A DNA stretch of 15,443 nucleotides from CALHVX01 sp051027215. GTDB lineage: Bacteria > Pseudomonadota > Gammaproteobacteria > Pseudomonadales > Azotimanducaceae. Under the pieces are notes generated by a model. It made no database searches. It was not told the origin of the DNA and worked only from the letters and a program-made list of their open reading frames with translations. The DNA lies in NCBI GenBank assembly GCA_051027215.1, contig JBPCXR010000142.1, forward strand, positions 1 through 15,443, in the 5' to 3' direction. A program made the position numbers and the translations under genes. Numbering within the stretch: position 1 is the first letter of the stretch; each line of letters begins with the position of its first letter. Below are positions 1 through 7,202 of the stretch, piece by piece.

Positions 1-429
1 CGCATCACCACCCGTCATACCGATTGTGCCGTCGGCGATCTGATTCGATTCGAAGATGCCGGACACACAGTCGGCTGTGGCCTCAAAACGATCGCGCAGT
101 GCTTGACCCTCTGGCGAACCTTCGAACGCTGCGATGCCCGCTGACATGGTTTTCACATCGGCGTTGAGTACGCCCAAAACGAAGTCGAAGTCTGTTCCCC
201 CGCGCAGCGGCCGCCAGGCAAACAGTCCAAATCGCGGATCCGGACTTTCATTCGCAGTCGCGTTCTGCGCCAACGCGCCAAGCACCGCTCGCGCATCAGC
301 CATCGTTCGCCCATCATTTAGTGAACATCCGAATGCTTGGACCACACCCGTTGTGAGATGGTCGTCGGCGCTGGCAGTGTTAACGCCGAGAGCCAGCAGT
401 ACGACAATACAGGAAGCGAGTTTTTTCAT
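1..429 (-). CDS. Secreted protein of unknown function (N-terminal part, cut by window edge)
   Basis: The reverse strand is open from an ATG at 429 to the window edge (143 codons, no stop), so the C-terminus is missing. The start follows a GGGGAAAA Shine-Dalgarno-like run. Residues 1-21 form a classical Sec signal peptide: MKK, a hydrophobic core CIVVLLALGV, then TASA followed by DD, with cleavage likely after Ala21. The mature part is soluble-looking and contains FGCSLNDGRTMADA, a W-containing segment (FGLFAWRPLRGG) and a second Cys (TADCVSG), so a periplasmic disulfide is possible. I do not recognise the family. A 103-codon open frame on the plus strand covers the same DNA, but the signal peptide and ribosome binding site favour the minus strand. 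The gene is divergent from the oxidoreductase at 658. Confidence 0.75.
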   Translation of the reverse strand, partial: MKKLASCIVVLLALGVNTASADDHLTTGVVQAFGCSLNDGRTMADARAVLGALAQNATANESPDPRFGLFAWRPLRGGTDFDFVLGVLNADVKTMSAGIAAFEGSPEGQALRDRFEATADCVSGIFESNQIADGTIGMTGGDA

Positions 430-657
430 TTATTTTCCCCAGTGATTAACGATCGGGGAAGAGCTACCACTCGCATCGCGCAAACGTCAGACTACAACAG
501 ACGGGTCAGCCAATGTCCTCCCCTAGCTGAAGTCTCCTCCAATTTACTTGACTTCACAACCGTGGATCTTGCAGCCGCTACGATCAGTGCGTTGCTACTA
601 ACGTCACCCATATACTCAGCCATCATTCATCCGAGGATGCTCTCGGGGAGTCAGAGC

Positions 658-1716
658 ATGAAATTTGGGATTACTGTCAGCGAGATAAATGAAGTGGAGC
701 TCGCTGTGCGAGCGGAAAACGCGGGATATGACTTCTGCTGGGTGTGGGACAGTCCGATGATTCGCTCGAATGTTTGGGCGTTGCTCGCGCTGGTTGCGGA
801 CAGAACAAATCGCATTGCGGTTGGACCTGGTGTTGCGGTGCCCGCGTTGTCAGTAGCGCCGGCGATTGCGAACGCGATCGCAACGATCAATGCCATTGCA
901 CCAGGCCGAACTTTCCTTGGGCTGGGAACTGGTAACACCAGTATGCGCGCCATGGGGCAACGGCCCATGAGTATTGCTGCCTTCGAAATGGATTTGCAGG
1001 TAATACGCGGGCTGCTCTCAGGTCAAAGCGTAAACTATGAGGCGAACGGCCTGAGCGAAGACATCGCATTTCAGAGCCTGGAATTAGGCCATATCAATCT
1101 CGATGACCCGATACCTATCCAGGTCGGTGGTTTTGGTCCGCGCGCCCAAGCCCTTGCCGGGGAATACGGCGATGCCCTCATTACCGGCATTCCGCGCGGC
1201 GGCACGATTCCTGGCGCCCTGGCGAATGCCAGGGTAGGCGCCGATCGAGCCGGCCGCTCGATGAACGGATTTGAGACCTACGCGCTCGTCAATCTTATGT
1301 TGCTGCGCCCGGGTGAAACGCTGGCTTCGCCCCGTGTGCTGGAAGAGGTTGGCTCCTCGATCATGGTCAACATACACTTTATGTACGACCGCTACCGGGA
1401 AGCTGGTGTCGAACCACCCAAGTACGCGCAGTCGATCTGGGACGAGTACGTTACCTTTCGCGCAAAAGCAGACGCTTCACGATCGTTTACCGAGGCGCAC
1501 CACAGTCACTACGGCCATCTCGATCCTGCAGAAGCGCGTTTTCTTACCCCTGAGATCATTCGCGCTTTCTGCATCGCCGGTCACGCTGAGGAGATCGTTT
1601 CGCAACTCGAGGAGTTGGAAAAGCAAGGGTTAACGGGGATTAATTTTATCGCCCCCTCTGAGCGTCAACACGCAATGTGCGACGAGTTTGCCGCTGCGGT
1701 CATCGCACGTATGTGA
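658..1716 (+). CDS. Luciferase-like (LLM class) F420- or flavin-dependent oxidoreductase
   Basis: This 352-residue protein resembles the bacterial-luciferase-like / methylenetetrahydromethanopterin-reductase (Mer) family of TIM-barrel enzymes, which use F420 or reduced FMN. Visible hallmarks are the first strand MKFGITVSE, AENAGYDFCWVWDS, the ALVADRTNRIAVGPGV strand-helix unit, GRTFLGLGTGN, and PIQVGGFGPRAQALAGEYGDALITG, which is the usual cofactor-phosphate region. The frame is open from 337, but the family starts at ATG 658. That start has GGGGAG nine bases upstream, whereas ATG 637 has a poorly spaced site. The length of about 350 matches the family. The substrate is unknown, and F420 versus FMN cannot be told from this alone. 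It appears monocistronic; its stop faces the glycosyltransferase end 17 bases away. Confidence 0.85.
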   Translation: MKFGITVSEINEVELAVRAENAGYDFCWVWDSPMIRSNVWALLALVADRTNRIAVGPGVAVPALSVAPAIANAIATINAIAPGRTFLGLGTGNTSMRAMGQRPMSIAAFEMDLQVIRGLLSGQSVNYEANGLSEDIAFQSLELGHINLDDPIPIQVGGFGPRAQALAGEYGDALITGIPRGGTIPGALANARVGADRAGRSMNGFETYALVNLMLLRPGETLASPRVLEEVGSSIMVNIHFMYDRYREAGVEPPKYAQSIWDEYVTFRAKADASRSFTEAHHSHYGHLDPAEARFLTPEIIRAFCIAGHAEEIVSQLEELEKQGLTGINFIAPSERQHAMCDEFAAAVIARM

Positions 1717-1723
1717 CGATCGG

Positions 1724-1753
1724 AGGGGACCCTTTACTCCGACCCCTTACTCC
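1724..1753. repeat. REP-like half element overlapping the glycosyltransferase stop
   Basis: The block TTTACTCCGACCCC at 1733-1746 is identical to one arm of the palindrome at 5958-6000. It is followed directly by TTACTCC (1747-1753), which is also present inside that palindrome, and is preceded by a GGGGACCC remnant. It lies between two convergent genes. On the minus strand it supplies the last sense codons and the TAA stop of the glycosyltransferase. I infer a degenerate member of a dispersed REP-type family. Confidence 0.6.
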
Positions 1754-2975
1754 GCAGACGCGCCTGCTTGTCTTCGATCCATTTGCTCATGTAGTAAGTG
1801 CTGCGTAGCTGCTGCTGCATAACAACGGAACCGATGACGTTCTGGCGCCTGTGTGAGGCGGGGTCTGCAAGAATGTGGCTCAGGCGATCAATGAGTGCAG
1901 GGCGATGCGCTGTTGCCGCGAAGCGTTGCCGAATAATTTCAAAACCGTGCTCCTGAGCAGCTGCCCAATGCGCCGGATTCGTATATAGGTTTTTTGCCGC
2001 GCTGACGATTTCGGAGGCGCTGTCGGCGATGGACCCGCCCCAGGGTAAGTCACCGGCCATTGCCTCTGCAGCAACAGCAGTCGCGATGCATGGCGTGCCG
2101 GCCAGAAAACCATCGGCGATCTTGCCCTTAATGCCAGCACCATAGCGCAGGGTCGCAAGGTTCACCCGATACTGCGCCAAGCACTCTCGCGCACCTGAGG
2201 CACGGCCACGGACGCATAAATCTAATTCCGGTCGACTCAATTGCCTATCGACGTCGCGAGCATGAGCGCCAAAAACGTCGCAGCGCGCGTCGGGTAGAAC
2301 GGCCTTTATTTGTGGCCACAGCTCCCGCGAAGCCCAGCGCACCGCATCTACATTGGGCTTGTGTAGGAAGTTACCAATCATGACAAAGTCGCGTCGTTCG
2401 TCAAACGACGGCAGGGCGGTGGCTGGTTCTGGCGCCGGCAACATGAACGGGCAGTAGTGCAGCTGGGTGATGGGTACTTGAAGTTGAGTACGCAATAGCT
2501 GCGTCTCGAACTCAGAAACGACGAGGCTTAAGTCACAGCGTAAAATGGCGGCGATTTCGCGGCGCATGTCGTCCGTGTGCAGATCAAGCGGTGCGTTCTT
2601 TTCGAAGGCGGTCATTCGCGCCCGACGTAAAAAATGCAGATCGCTGGTGTCTAGTATGCGTACCGCGTCTGGGCATTGTTCAGCGACGCGCATGGCGAAC
2701 TGCTCCTCCGCCATAAATCGATCGAACAGTACCAGGTCGGGTTGTTCGGCGGCGATGAAGCGATCGAAACTCGAATCGTTGAGCGTGATGCCGTGGCTGC
2801 GAACGCCGAGGCTGGTTAAATCTGCGCTAAAGTCTCCAGGCTGTGCGGTCGCTGCGAAGCAGATGTCCCAGCCTGCGGCAACTCCCGCCTGTAGCAATTG
2901 GATGGTGCGAGTCCCAGCAGCTGACGAGTCTGGCTCCGGCCAGACTATGCCGATGAACAAGGCTTTGATCGTCAT
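1734..2975 (-). CDS. Glycosyltransferase, GT-B fold (family 4-like)
   Basis: This 413-residue cytosolic protein has a GT-B layout. The N-terminal Rossmann-like domain opens with IKALFIGIVWPEPDSSAAGTR, where SSAAGTR is the acceptor or nucleotide-loop region. It contains PDLVLFDRFMAEEQFA and ILDTSDLHFLRRAR, as in related bacterial glycosyltransferases. The C-terminal domain begins near DFVMIGNFLHKPNVDAVRW and has the donor-site stretch GAGIKGK (279-285) followed by ADGFLAGTPCIAT. It presumably transfers a sugar to a surface polysaccharide or lipid; donor and acceptor are unknown. It starts 9 nt after the stop of the upstream minus-strand gene and has no evident Shine-Dalgarno site of its own, so translation is probably coupled. 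The terminal residues SKGSE and the stop lie in a REP-like repeat, implying that the C-terminus was altered when the repeat arrived. Confidence 0.85.
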   Translation of the reverse strand: MTIKALFIGIVWPEPDSSAAGTRTIQLLQAGVAAGWDICFAATAQPGDFSADLTSLGVRSHGITLNDSSFDRFIAAEQPDLVLFDRFMAEEQFAMRVAEQCPDAVRILDTSDLHFLRRARMTAFEKNAPLDLHTDDMRREIAAILRCDLSLVVSEFETQLLRTQLQVPITQLHYCPFMLPAPEPATALPSFDERRDFVMIGNFLHKPNVDAVRWASRELWPQIKAVLPDARCDVFGAHARDVDRQLSRPELDLCVRGRASGARECLAQYRVNLATLRYGAGIKGKIADGFLAGTPCIATAVAAEAMAGDLPWGGSIADSASEIVSAAKNLYTNPAHWAAAQEHGFEIIRQRFAATAHRPALIDRLSHILADPASHRRQNVIGSVVMQQQLRSTYYMSKWIEDKQARLRSKGSE

Positions 2976-2984
2976 GGGGGCGCG

Positions 2985-3707
2985 TCAGTCAAATCGCTGC
3001 TGTACTGCCTGCTGCACTTCGGCTTTCGCGCCGCTCGCCAAAAACGTGCCGTGGGCGGCCAGCAGCTGATCGAAATCCAGCGTCAGCAATCGCTCAAACT
3101 CTGCCTTTAACGCTGTCTTGTCTGGCGCCAACATTTTTACCCAGGCCGGACCGATCAGCGTTTCATTGGGGAAGCCGATATAAGGCATCAGCAGCCTCGC
3201 CAGTAGGTTGGTGTGGGGTTTGTGCGGTGGCGTGGCATAACTTTGAATGCCGTCGCAAGCCAACAGCACCCCAGGCTGGCGCTGCAGCAGAACCGCACCC
3301 TCGCGTTCGCTTAAGCCATGGAACTCGAACAATTGAGCGCTGCTGAAGGGCAGGGCGCCGCCTTCTTCAAGGACCTGTTCAACCGGCGGCTCTGTGTAGG
3401 TCGTGCCGCCTGGAAAGGCCCAGAACACCGCTCCGGGATAGCGATCTTTGTAGAACGGATCATCCAGGCCGTGCATGGGGCCTAGCCGCAGCAGATGCTG
3501 GACTTCGCCTAGGTCCTCGAGCGCCGCCAGCCCAGCGGCGTCCATACGCACGGGATTGATGAGCGTCAAGGCATTACCATCGCGGACGATAGCCATGTTG
3601 CGGGTAAAACGCACCACGGGATTGAACTGCACGCTGCCGTAGACTACGAACAGGTCATCGCCGATGGGCTCCGGCAGGCTGTGTGGGGTAACGGGGGGAA
3701 AAGTCAT
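2985..3707 (-). CDS. Metallo-beta-lactamase-fold-like protein (DUF4336-like)
   Basis: This 240-residue protein resembles the divergent MBL-fold group related to DUF4336. Features are the N-terminal DDLFVVYGSVQFNPVVRFTRNMAIVR hairpin region (shown in part), an LTLINPVR strand, HLLRLGPMHGLDDPFY with His79, LLACDGIQSY with Asp152, and LLAAHGTF with His219. These residues sit where an MBL fold would place metal ligands, but the canonical HxHxDH motif is absent, so hydrolase activity is uncertain. The frame is open to 3731. I chose ATG 3707 because GGAGG lies 7 nt upstream of it. It is the first gene of a minus-strand operon with the glycosyltransferase and is divergent from the MaoC gene. The function is unknown. 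Confidence 0.65.
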   Translation of the reverse strand: MTFPPVTPHSLPEPIGDDLFVVYGSVQFNPVVRFTRNMAIVRDGNALTLINPVRMDAAGLAALEDLGEVQHLLRLGPMHGLDDPFYKDRYPGAVFWAFPGGTTYTEPPVEQVLEEGGALPFSSAQLFEFHGLSEREGAVLLQRQPGVLLACDGIQSYATPPHKPHTNLLARLLMPYIGFPNETLIGPAWVKMLAPDKTALKAEFERLLTLDFDQLLAAHGTFLASGAKAEVQQAVQQRFD

Positions 3708-3777
3708 AGTAGGGCCTCCGGTGTAGATCAATCATACCTAGATCCGAGGCGGGTACGCAGGTGCGTGTGACTCGCAT

Positions 3778-3806
3778 TTGACAACGACAATAGGGCACAC
3801 TTTGGC
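3778..3806 (+). promoter_or_regulatory. Possible promoter of the MaoC-thiolase-DUF35 operon
   Basis: A perfect TTGACA -35 hexamer lies at 3778-3783, about 50 nt ahead of the MaoC start, in the divergent intergenic region. The matching -10 is poor: TTTGGC at 17-nt spacing, with CACACT nearer. This is either a weak or activator-dependent promoter, or chance. Confidence 0.3.
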
Positions 3807-3831
3807 TTCAATTTCATAAGGAGACCTACCC

Positions 3832-4299
3832 ATGCAAGGACCCGTACGCACCATGAGCCTGGATGAAATTCGCGATTACTCCGGCAAGGAGATCGGCGTG
3901 TCTGAGTGGTTTGCTCTGGACCAGGACAAGATCAATCAATTCGCCGATCTGACTGAGGACCATATGTTCTTGCACGTGAATCCGGAAGCGGCCAAGGCCA
4001 CGCCCTTTGGCGGCACCATTGCCCACGGCTTGCTGACGTTGTCGATGATGCCTGTGATGGCCTATCAGGCCATGCCCGGAGTCTCTGGCACCAAAATGGG
4101 CGTGAACTATGGCTACAACAAAGTGCGCTTTATGGCCCCAGTCAAAAGCGGCAAACGCATTCGCGGTCGCTTCAGCGTACAGGGCGTTGAAGATAAAGGC
4201 GATGGCCGCAACCAGATTACCCACGACGTGGTTATCGAGATCGAGGGTGAAGACAAGCCAGCGCTGGCGGCGGAATGGATGACGATGGTCTGGATGTAG
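3832..4299 (+). CDS. MaoC-like (R)-specific enoyl-CoA hydratase
   Basis: This 155-residue single hot-dog domain belongs to the MaoC/NodN-type hydratases, which add water across a trans-2-enoyl-CoA. The catalytic segment is visible: FADLTEDHMFLHVNPEAA places Asp43 and His48 at the hydratase dyad, followed by FGGTIAHGLLTLS, the conserved helix contact. Downstream, YNKVRFMAPVKSGKRIRGR is the typical second strand pair. The start has AAGGAGA eight bases upstream. It is the first gene of a plus-strand operon, with the thiolase-like gene 38 nt downstream and then a DUF35 gene. In actinobacterial steroid degradation, a MaoC-type hydratase works with a DUF35 protein and an Ltp2-type aldolase to hydrate and then cleave an acyl-CoA side chain. 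A similar role is inferred here; the substrate is unknown. Confidence 0.88.
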   Translation: MQGPVRTMSLDEIRDYSGKEIGVSEWFALDQDKINQFADLTEDHMFLHVNPEAAKATPFGGTIAHGLLTLSMMPVMAYQAMPGVSGTKMGVNYGYNKVRFMAPVKSGKRIRGRFSVQGVEDKGDGRNQITHDVVIEIEGEDKPALAAEWMTMVWM

Positions 4300-4337
4300 G
4301 CAGCGTACGAGCAATTCACTCAGCGGGGAGCGAGATT

Positions 4338-5537
4338 ATGGGGCTACGTGGCAAGGCGGCAATTGTCGGGTTCGCTGAGTATCAGCATGAACGAAAGTAT
4401 GTGGGCGAGCGCAAATTCTATACGGAGCAATGGGCAGAGCTGACGGCATTGGCGTGTGCGGACGCGGGTTTGTTGCCAGAGCAGATTGATGGGTTGGTGT
4501 GCTCCGATATTCGCGAGGCGGGCATGTTTGTACCCGCGACGATCGCGGAGTACTTGGGCAAGCCGGTGAACTTTGCAGAGCGTGTGGATTTGGGTGGTGC
4601 CACCGCGGTGGGTATGGTGTGGCGTGCTGCCGCAGCTATTGAGCTCGGCATCTGCGATGTCGTGGTCTGCGCTTTGCCAGGATTGCCGATCCCTTCCAAT
4701 CCAACCCCACAACCGGTTAACGAAGCACGCTATTTTCAAGCCTCTAGCGCGAGTTGGGGCTCACCCCAGGCCGAGTTCGAGATCCCCTACGGCAACTTGG
4801 CACAAAATTGCGGTTACGCGATGATCGCGCAACGTTACGCTGCAGAATTTGGCTATGACGCCGCCGCAATGGCCAAGCTGGTGGTCGATCAGCGCAGCAA
4901 CGGCGCGAAAAACCCGAATGCGGTCTTCTACAATAAGCCAGTCACCGTAGATGACGTGCTCAACAGCAAGCTGATCGCAGATCCGCTACGCATGTTGGAG
5001 ATTGTGATGCCCGTTGCCGGTGGTGGGGCGTTGGTCCTGGCGAGCGAAGACATTGCCAAGAGCTGCAAGCATCGGCCCGTACGCGTGACCGGCTTCGGTG
5101 AGCACCTCACGATTAAAACGCCAACCTACGCCCAAGACATGGTTCATACGCCCGTGGGTGCCGCTTCAACACAAGCTTTTTCGATGGCTGGATTCCAGGC
5201 TGAAGACATGGACATGGCGCAAATTTATGACTGCTACACCATTACGGTGCTGCTAACGCTGGAAGACGCGGGGTTCTGCGGCAAAGGAGAAGGTATGGCG
5301 TATCTGCGCGACAACGATCTTACGATTAACGGCAGATTGCCGATTAATACCCACGGTGGCCAACTCAGTATGGGGCAGGCTGGAGGCTCTGGCGGCATGA
5401 CCCAAGTCGTGGAGGCAGCGCGGCAACTCATGGGCCGCGCCGGAGATCGTCAAGTGGCCAAACACGACTTGAGCTATGTGTCTGGGACCGGTGGTGTCAT
5501 GAGCGAGCAAAGCGCGCTGATCTTGCAGGGAGCTTAA
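4338..5537 (+). CDS. Thiolase-superfamily acyl-CoA lyase, SCP-x/Ltp2-like
   Basis: This 399-residue thiolase-fold protein belongs to the lipid-transfer-protein/SCP-x group. It has the opening strand KAAIVGFAEY, WAELTALACADAGL, and the C-terminal motifs INTHGGQLSMGQAGGSGG (His339) and YVSGTGGVMSEQSA. Where true thiolases carry the acylated Cys (CxSG), this protein reads DLGGATAVG, so it lacks that nucleophile. Ltp2-type aldolases likewise lack it and depend on tyrosines. The segment QIYDCYT (Tyr297, Tyr300) is a candidate for that role. I therefore favour a retro-aldol lyase releasing a short acyl-CoA over a beta-ketothiolase. The frame is open to 4275, but ATG 4338 has GGGGAG 7 nt upstream and begins at the family N-terminus. 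The DUF35 gene follows after 1 nt, matching the known dependence of such lyases on a DUF35 partner. Confidence 0.85.
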   Translation: MGLRGKAAIVGFAEYQHERKYVGERKFYTEQWAELTALACADAGLLPEQIDGLVCSDIREAGMFVPATIAEYLGKPVNFAERVDLGGATAVGMVWRAAAAIELGICDVVVCALPGLPIPSNPTPQPVNEARYFQASSASWGSPQAEFEIPYGNLAQNCGYAMIAQRYAAEFGYDAAAMAKLVVDQRSNGAKNPNAVFYNKPVTVDDVLNSKLIADPLRMLEIVMPVAGGGALVLASEDIAKSCKHRPVRVTGFGEHLTIKTPTYAQDMVHTPVGAASTQAFSMAGFQAEDMDMAQIYDCYTITVLLTLEDAGFCGKGEGMAYLRDNDLTINGRLPINTHGGQLSMGQAGGSGGMTQVVEAARQLMGRAGDRQVAKHDLSYVSGTGGVMSEQSALILQGA

Positions 5538-5538
5538 G

Positions 5539-5949
5539 ATGAGCGAGTCCTTTACCAAACCGATGCCCAGCCCGACGCCGGTGACCCAGCCTTTCTGGGA
5601 TGGATTGAACGAGCGTCAAGTGCGACTCCAGCAATGCAATGCCTGTAGCCGTTGGATTCACTACCCACGCAGTCGCTGCCCAAGCTGCCTAAGTGCCGAT
5701 GTCAGCTGGCACGATGTTGATGGCGTTGGTGAGGTCTATACCTTCACGGTGACGGAGCAGCCCACCGCCCCGCACTTCGCCGATGAGGTGCCACAAAAGT
5801 TGGCGGTGGTGGAATTGCCTCAAGGCGTGCGCTTGACCACCACATTGGTGAACGTCGCAGTGTCGGATATCCGCATCGGCATGGCTGTGAAGCCGTATTT
5901 TGATGCATTGGATGGTGAGACGACCCTGCTGAGGTACGAGCCGGTCTAG
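5539..5949 (+). CDS. DUF35 protein: zinc ribbon plus OB-fold, acyl-CoA aldolase partner
   Basis: This 136-residue protein has the two-part DUF35 layout. An N-terminal helix (QPFWDGLNERQVRLQQC) leads into a rubredoxin-like zinc ribbon with Cys33, Cys36, Cys47 and Cys50. A C-terminal OB-fold follows, with GEVYTFTVTEQPTAPHF, KLAVVELPQGVRLTT and IGMAVKPYFDAL. In characterised systems DUF35 proteins form a complex with SCP-x/Ltp2-type thiolases and help bind the acyl-CoA. Here the start lies 1 nt after the stop of the thiolase-like gene, with GGGAGC just upstream, so the two are almost certainly co-translated and probably form a complex. It is the last gene of the operon. The REP palindrome follows 9 nt after the stop. 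Confidence 0.88.
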   Translation: MSESFTKPMPSPTPVTQPFWDGLNERQVRLQQCNACSRWIHYPRSRCPSCLSADVSWHDVDGVGEVYTFTVTEQPTAPHFADEVPQKLAVVELPQGVRLTTTLVNVAVSDIRIGMAVKPYFDALDGETTLLRYEPV

Positions 5950-5957
5950 AAGAATAT

Positions 5958-6000
5958 TGGGGTCGGAGTAAACTTACTCCGGTACTTTACTCCGACCCCA
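5958..6000. repeat. REP-like palindrome with perfect 15-bp arms
   Basis: The arms TGGGGTCGGAGTAAA (5958-5972) and TTTACTCCGACCCCA (5986-6000) are exact reverse complements around a 13-nt centre. The centre contains a third TTACTCC (5974-5980), so a second hairpin can form with GGAGTAA at 5965-5971. The element sits between the DUF35 stop and the Shine-Dalgarno site of the lipoprotein gene. GGGGTC-type palindromes of this kind resemble REP elements mobilised by RAYT (Y1-type) transposases; that assignment is from memory of the family. It may act as an attenuator or stabilise the mRNA of the upstream operon. Confidence 0.75.
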
Positions 6001-6014
6001 GAAGGTCCGATCTG

Positions 6015-7169
6015 ATGCTAAAGCTTACTTTGCCCCTTACACGAGTCGCGCCGCTCCCTGTCTGCTTGCTGCTGATTCTCGTGTGGTTCTCCGGTTGTGC
6101 TGACCCGGTTAGCCCGGATCGTGCAGTGAACGCACCCTTGCTTGCTGCACCCATAGACAAGCCAGCGGATACTGGGGTTTCGCAGATCGCCTGTGCAGAG
6201 GTCAACGGTATTCGCCCCGTCTGCGGCTTCACCAATCCAGAAGACCTGGTCGTTGTTCCAGGCGGCAAGCTGCTGCTGGTTAGCGAAATGGGCGCTTTCA
6301 TGAGCGATGCGCCCAATACCCTGTCACTGTTAAACGTTGGTACCAACAGCCGTCAGACGATCGAGATTCATTGGGATCCACTGCAGGCGCAGTGGGGTGA
6401 TTCCAATTGCGCTGCCCCTGCCGCGGAAAAATTCAGTCCTCACGGAATAGATCTTATGACTCGTGCGGATGGGCGCCATCAGTTGCTGGTGGTTAATCAC
6501 GGCAATGAACAAGTGGAGTTTTTCGAATTGATGAAGCCCGAAGGCCGCTGGGTGCTGCACTGGAAGGGCTGCGCCAAACCGACGGGGGATCCATTCATCA
6601 ATGATGTGGCAGGACTCAAGGATGGTGGGTTCGTCGCCACACATATGTGGGATAAAAGTCTGCCGTTTGAGGAAGTCGTCCGGCGCCTGACTTCAGGAGT
6701 CAAAACCGGCTGGGTGTGGGAGTGGCAGGTGGAGACTGGCTTCACCAAACTGGCGCACTCCGAGGAAATGATGCCTAACGGAATCGCAGTGAACGAAGAT
6801 AACTCGAAGATCTTCGTCAACATTTATATGGGTAACAAGACCATCAGAATCGATCGCGAGAGTGGATTGGTGGACGCGGAGTTTGCCGTGAAGAATCCGG
6901 ACAACATCGCCGTCGATCCACAGGGGAGTCTCTGGGTCGCTTCACACCTGAACGACCCCATCGAGGGTCGTTGTGAGGAGGGTCATGCAGGACCGTGCTT
7001 GTTGCCATTTCGGGTCGTGAAGGCAGACCCGATAACTATGGAGCCTGAGGTGGTGTTTGAGCACGAGGGCGAGCCGATGGGTTACGTAACGGTCGCGCTA
7101 CCCGTTAACGGCCGAGTCTACTTTGGCACTGCATCGGGAGATCGCATCGCCAGCGTAGCCATCCAGTAG
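6015..7169 (+). CDS. Paraoxonase-like beta-propeller lipoprotein (arylesterase/lactonase)
   Basis: This 384-residue protein has a lipoprotein signal peptide ending in WFSGC, with lipidation expected at Cys28. Asp29 follows the cysteine, which by the E. coli +2 rule would favour inner-membrane retention. The mature part matches the calcium-dependent six-bladed propeller of paraoxonase/SMP-30-type enzymes. FSPHGIDL (His143) and LLVVNHG (His162) keep the 19-residue spacing of the PON1 His115/His134 dyad. FINDVAG (Asn196-Asp197), MPNGIAV (Asn255) and PDNIAVDPQGSLWVASH (Asp296-Asn297) match the PON1 metal ligands Asn168/Asp169, Asn224 and Asp269/Asn270. The C-terminal strand GRVYFGTASGDRIASVAI also fits. 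It probably hydrolyses lactones or aryl esters in the periplasm. The start is ATG 6015 with GAAGG nine bases upstream, directly after the REP element, so read-through from the aldolase operon is possible. The PON1 comparison is from memory. Confidence 0.82.
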   Translation: MLKLTLPLTRVAPLPVCLLLILVWFSGCADPVSPDRAVNAPLLAAPIDKPADTGVSQIACAEVNGIRPVCGFTNPEDLVVVPGGKLLLVSEMGAFMSDAPNTLSLLNVGTNSRQTIEIHWDPLQAQWGDSNCAAPAAEKFSPHGIDLMTRADGRHQLLVVNHGNEQVEFFELMKPEGRWVLHWKGCAKPTGDPFINDVAGLKDGGFVATHMWDKSLPFEEVVRRLTSGVKTGWVWEWQVETGFTKLAHSEEMMPNGIAVNEDNSKIFVNIYMGNKTIRIDRESGLVDAEFAVKNPDNIAVDPQGSLWVASHLNDPIEGRCEEGHAGPCLLPFRVVKADPITMEPEVVFEHEGEPMGYVTVALPVNGRVYFGTASGDRIASVAIQ

Positions 7170-7202
7170 CTGAATTCTATTCGGTGGCAGCTTGTGGATT
7201 CG

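Noticed and set aside
134..445. 103-codon plus-strand open frame
   Set aside because: It is antisense to a minus-strand frame with a clear signal peptide and ribosome binding site that runs off the left edge.
337..657. 107-codon N-terminal extension of the luciferase-like oxidoreductase
   Set aside because: The extension has no family similarity; ATG 658 has a good Shine-Dalgarno site and begins at the first TIM-barrel strand.
3826..4314. 162-codon minus-strand frame over the MaoC gene
   Set aside because: His-rich, antisense shadow with no domain features; the plus strand encodes a canonical MaoC protein with a strong ribosome binding site.
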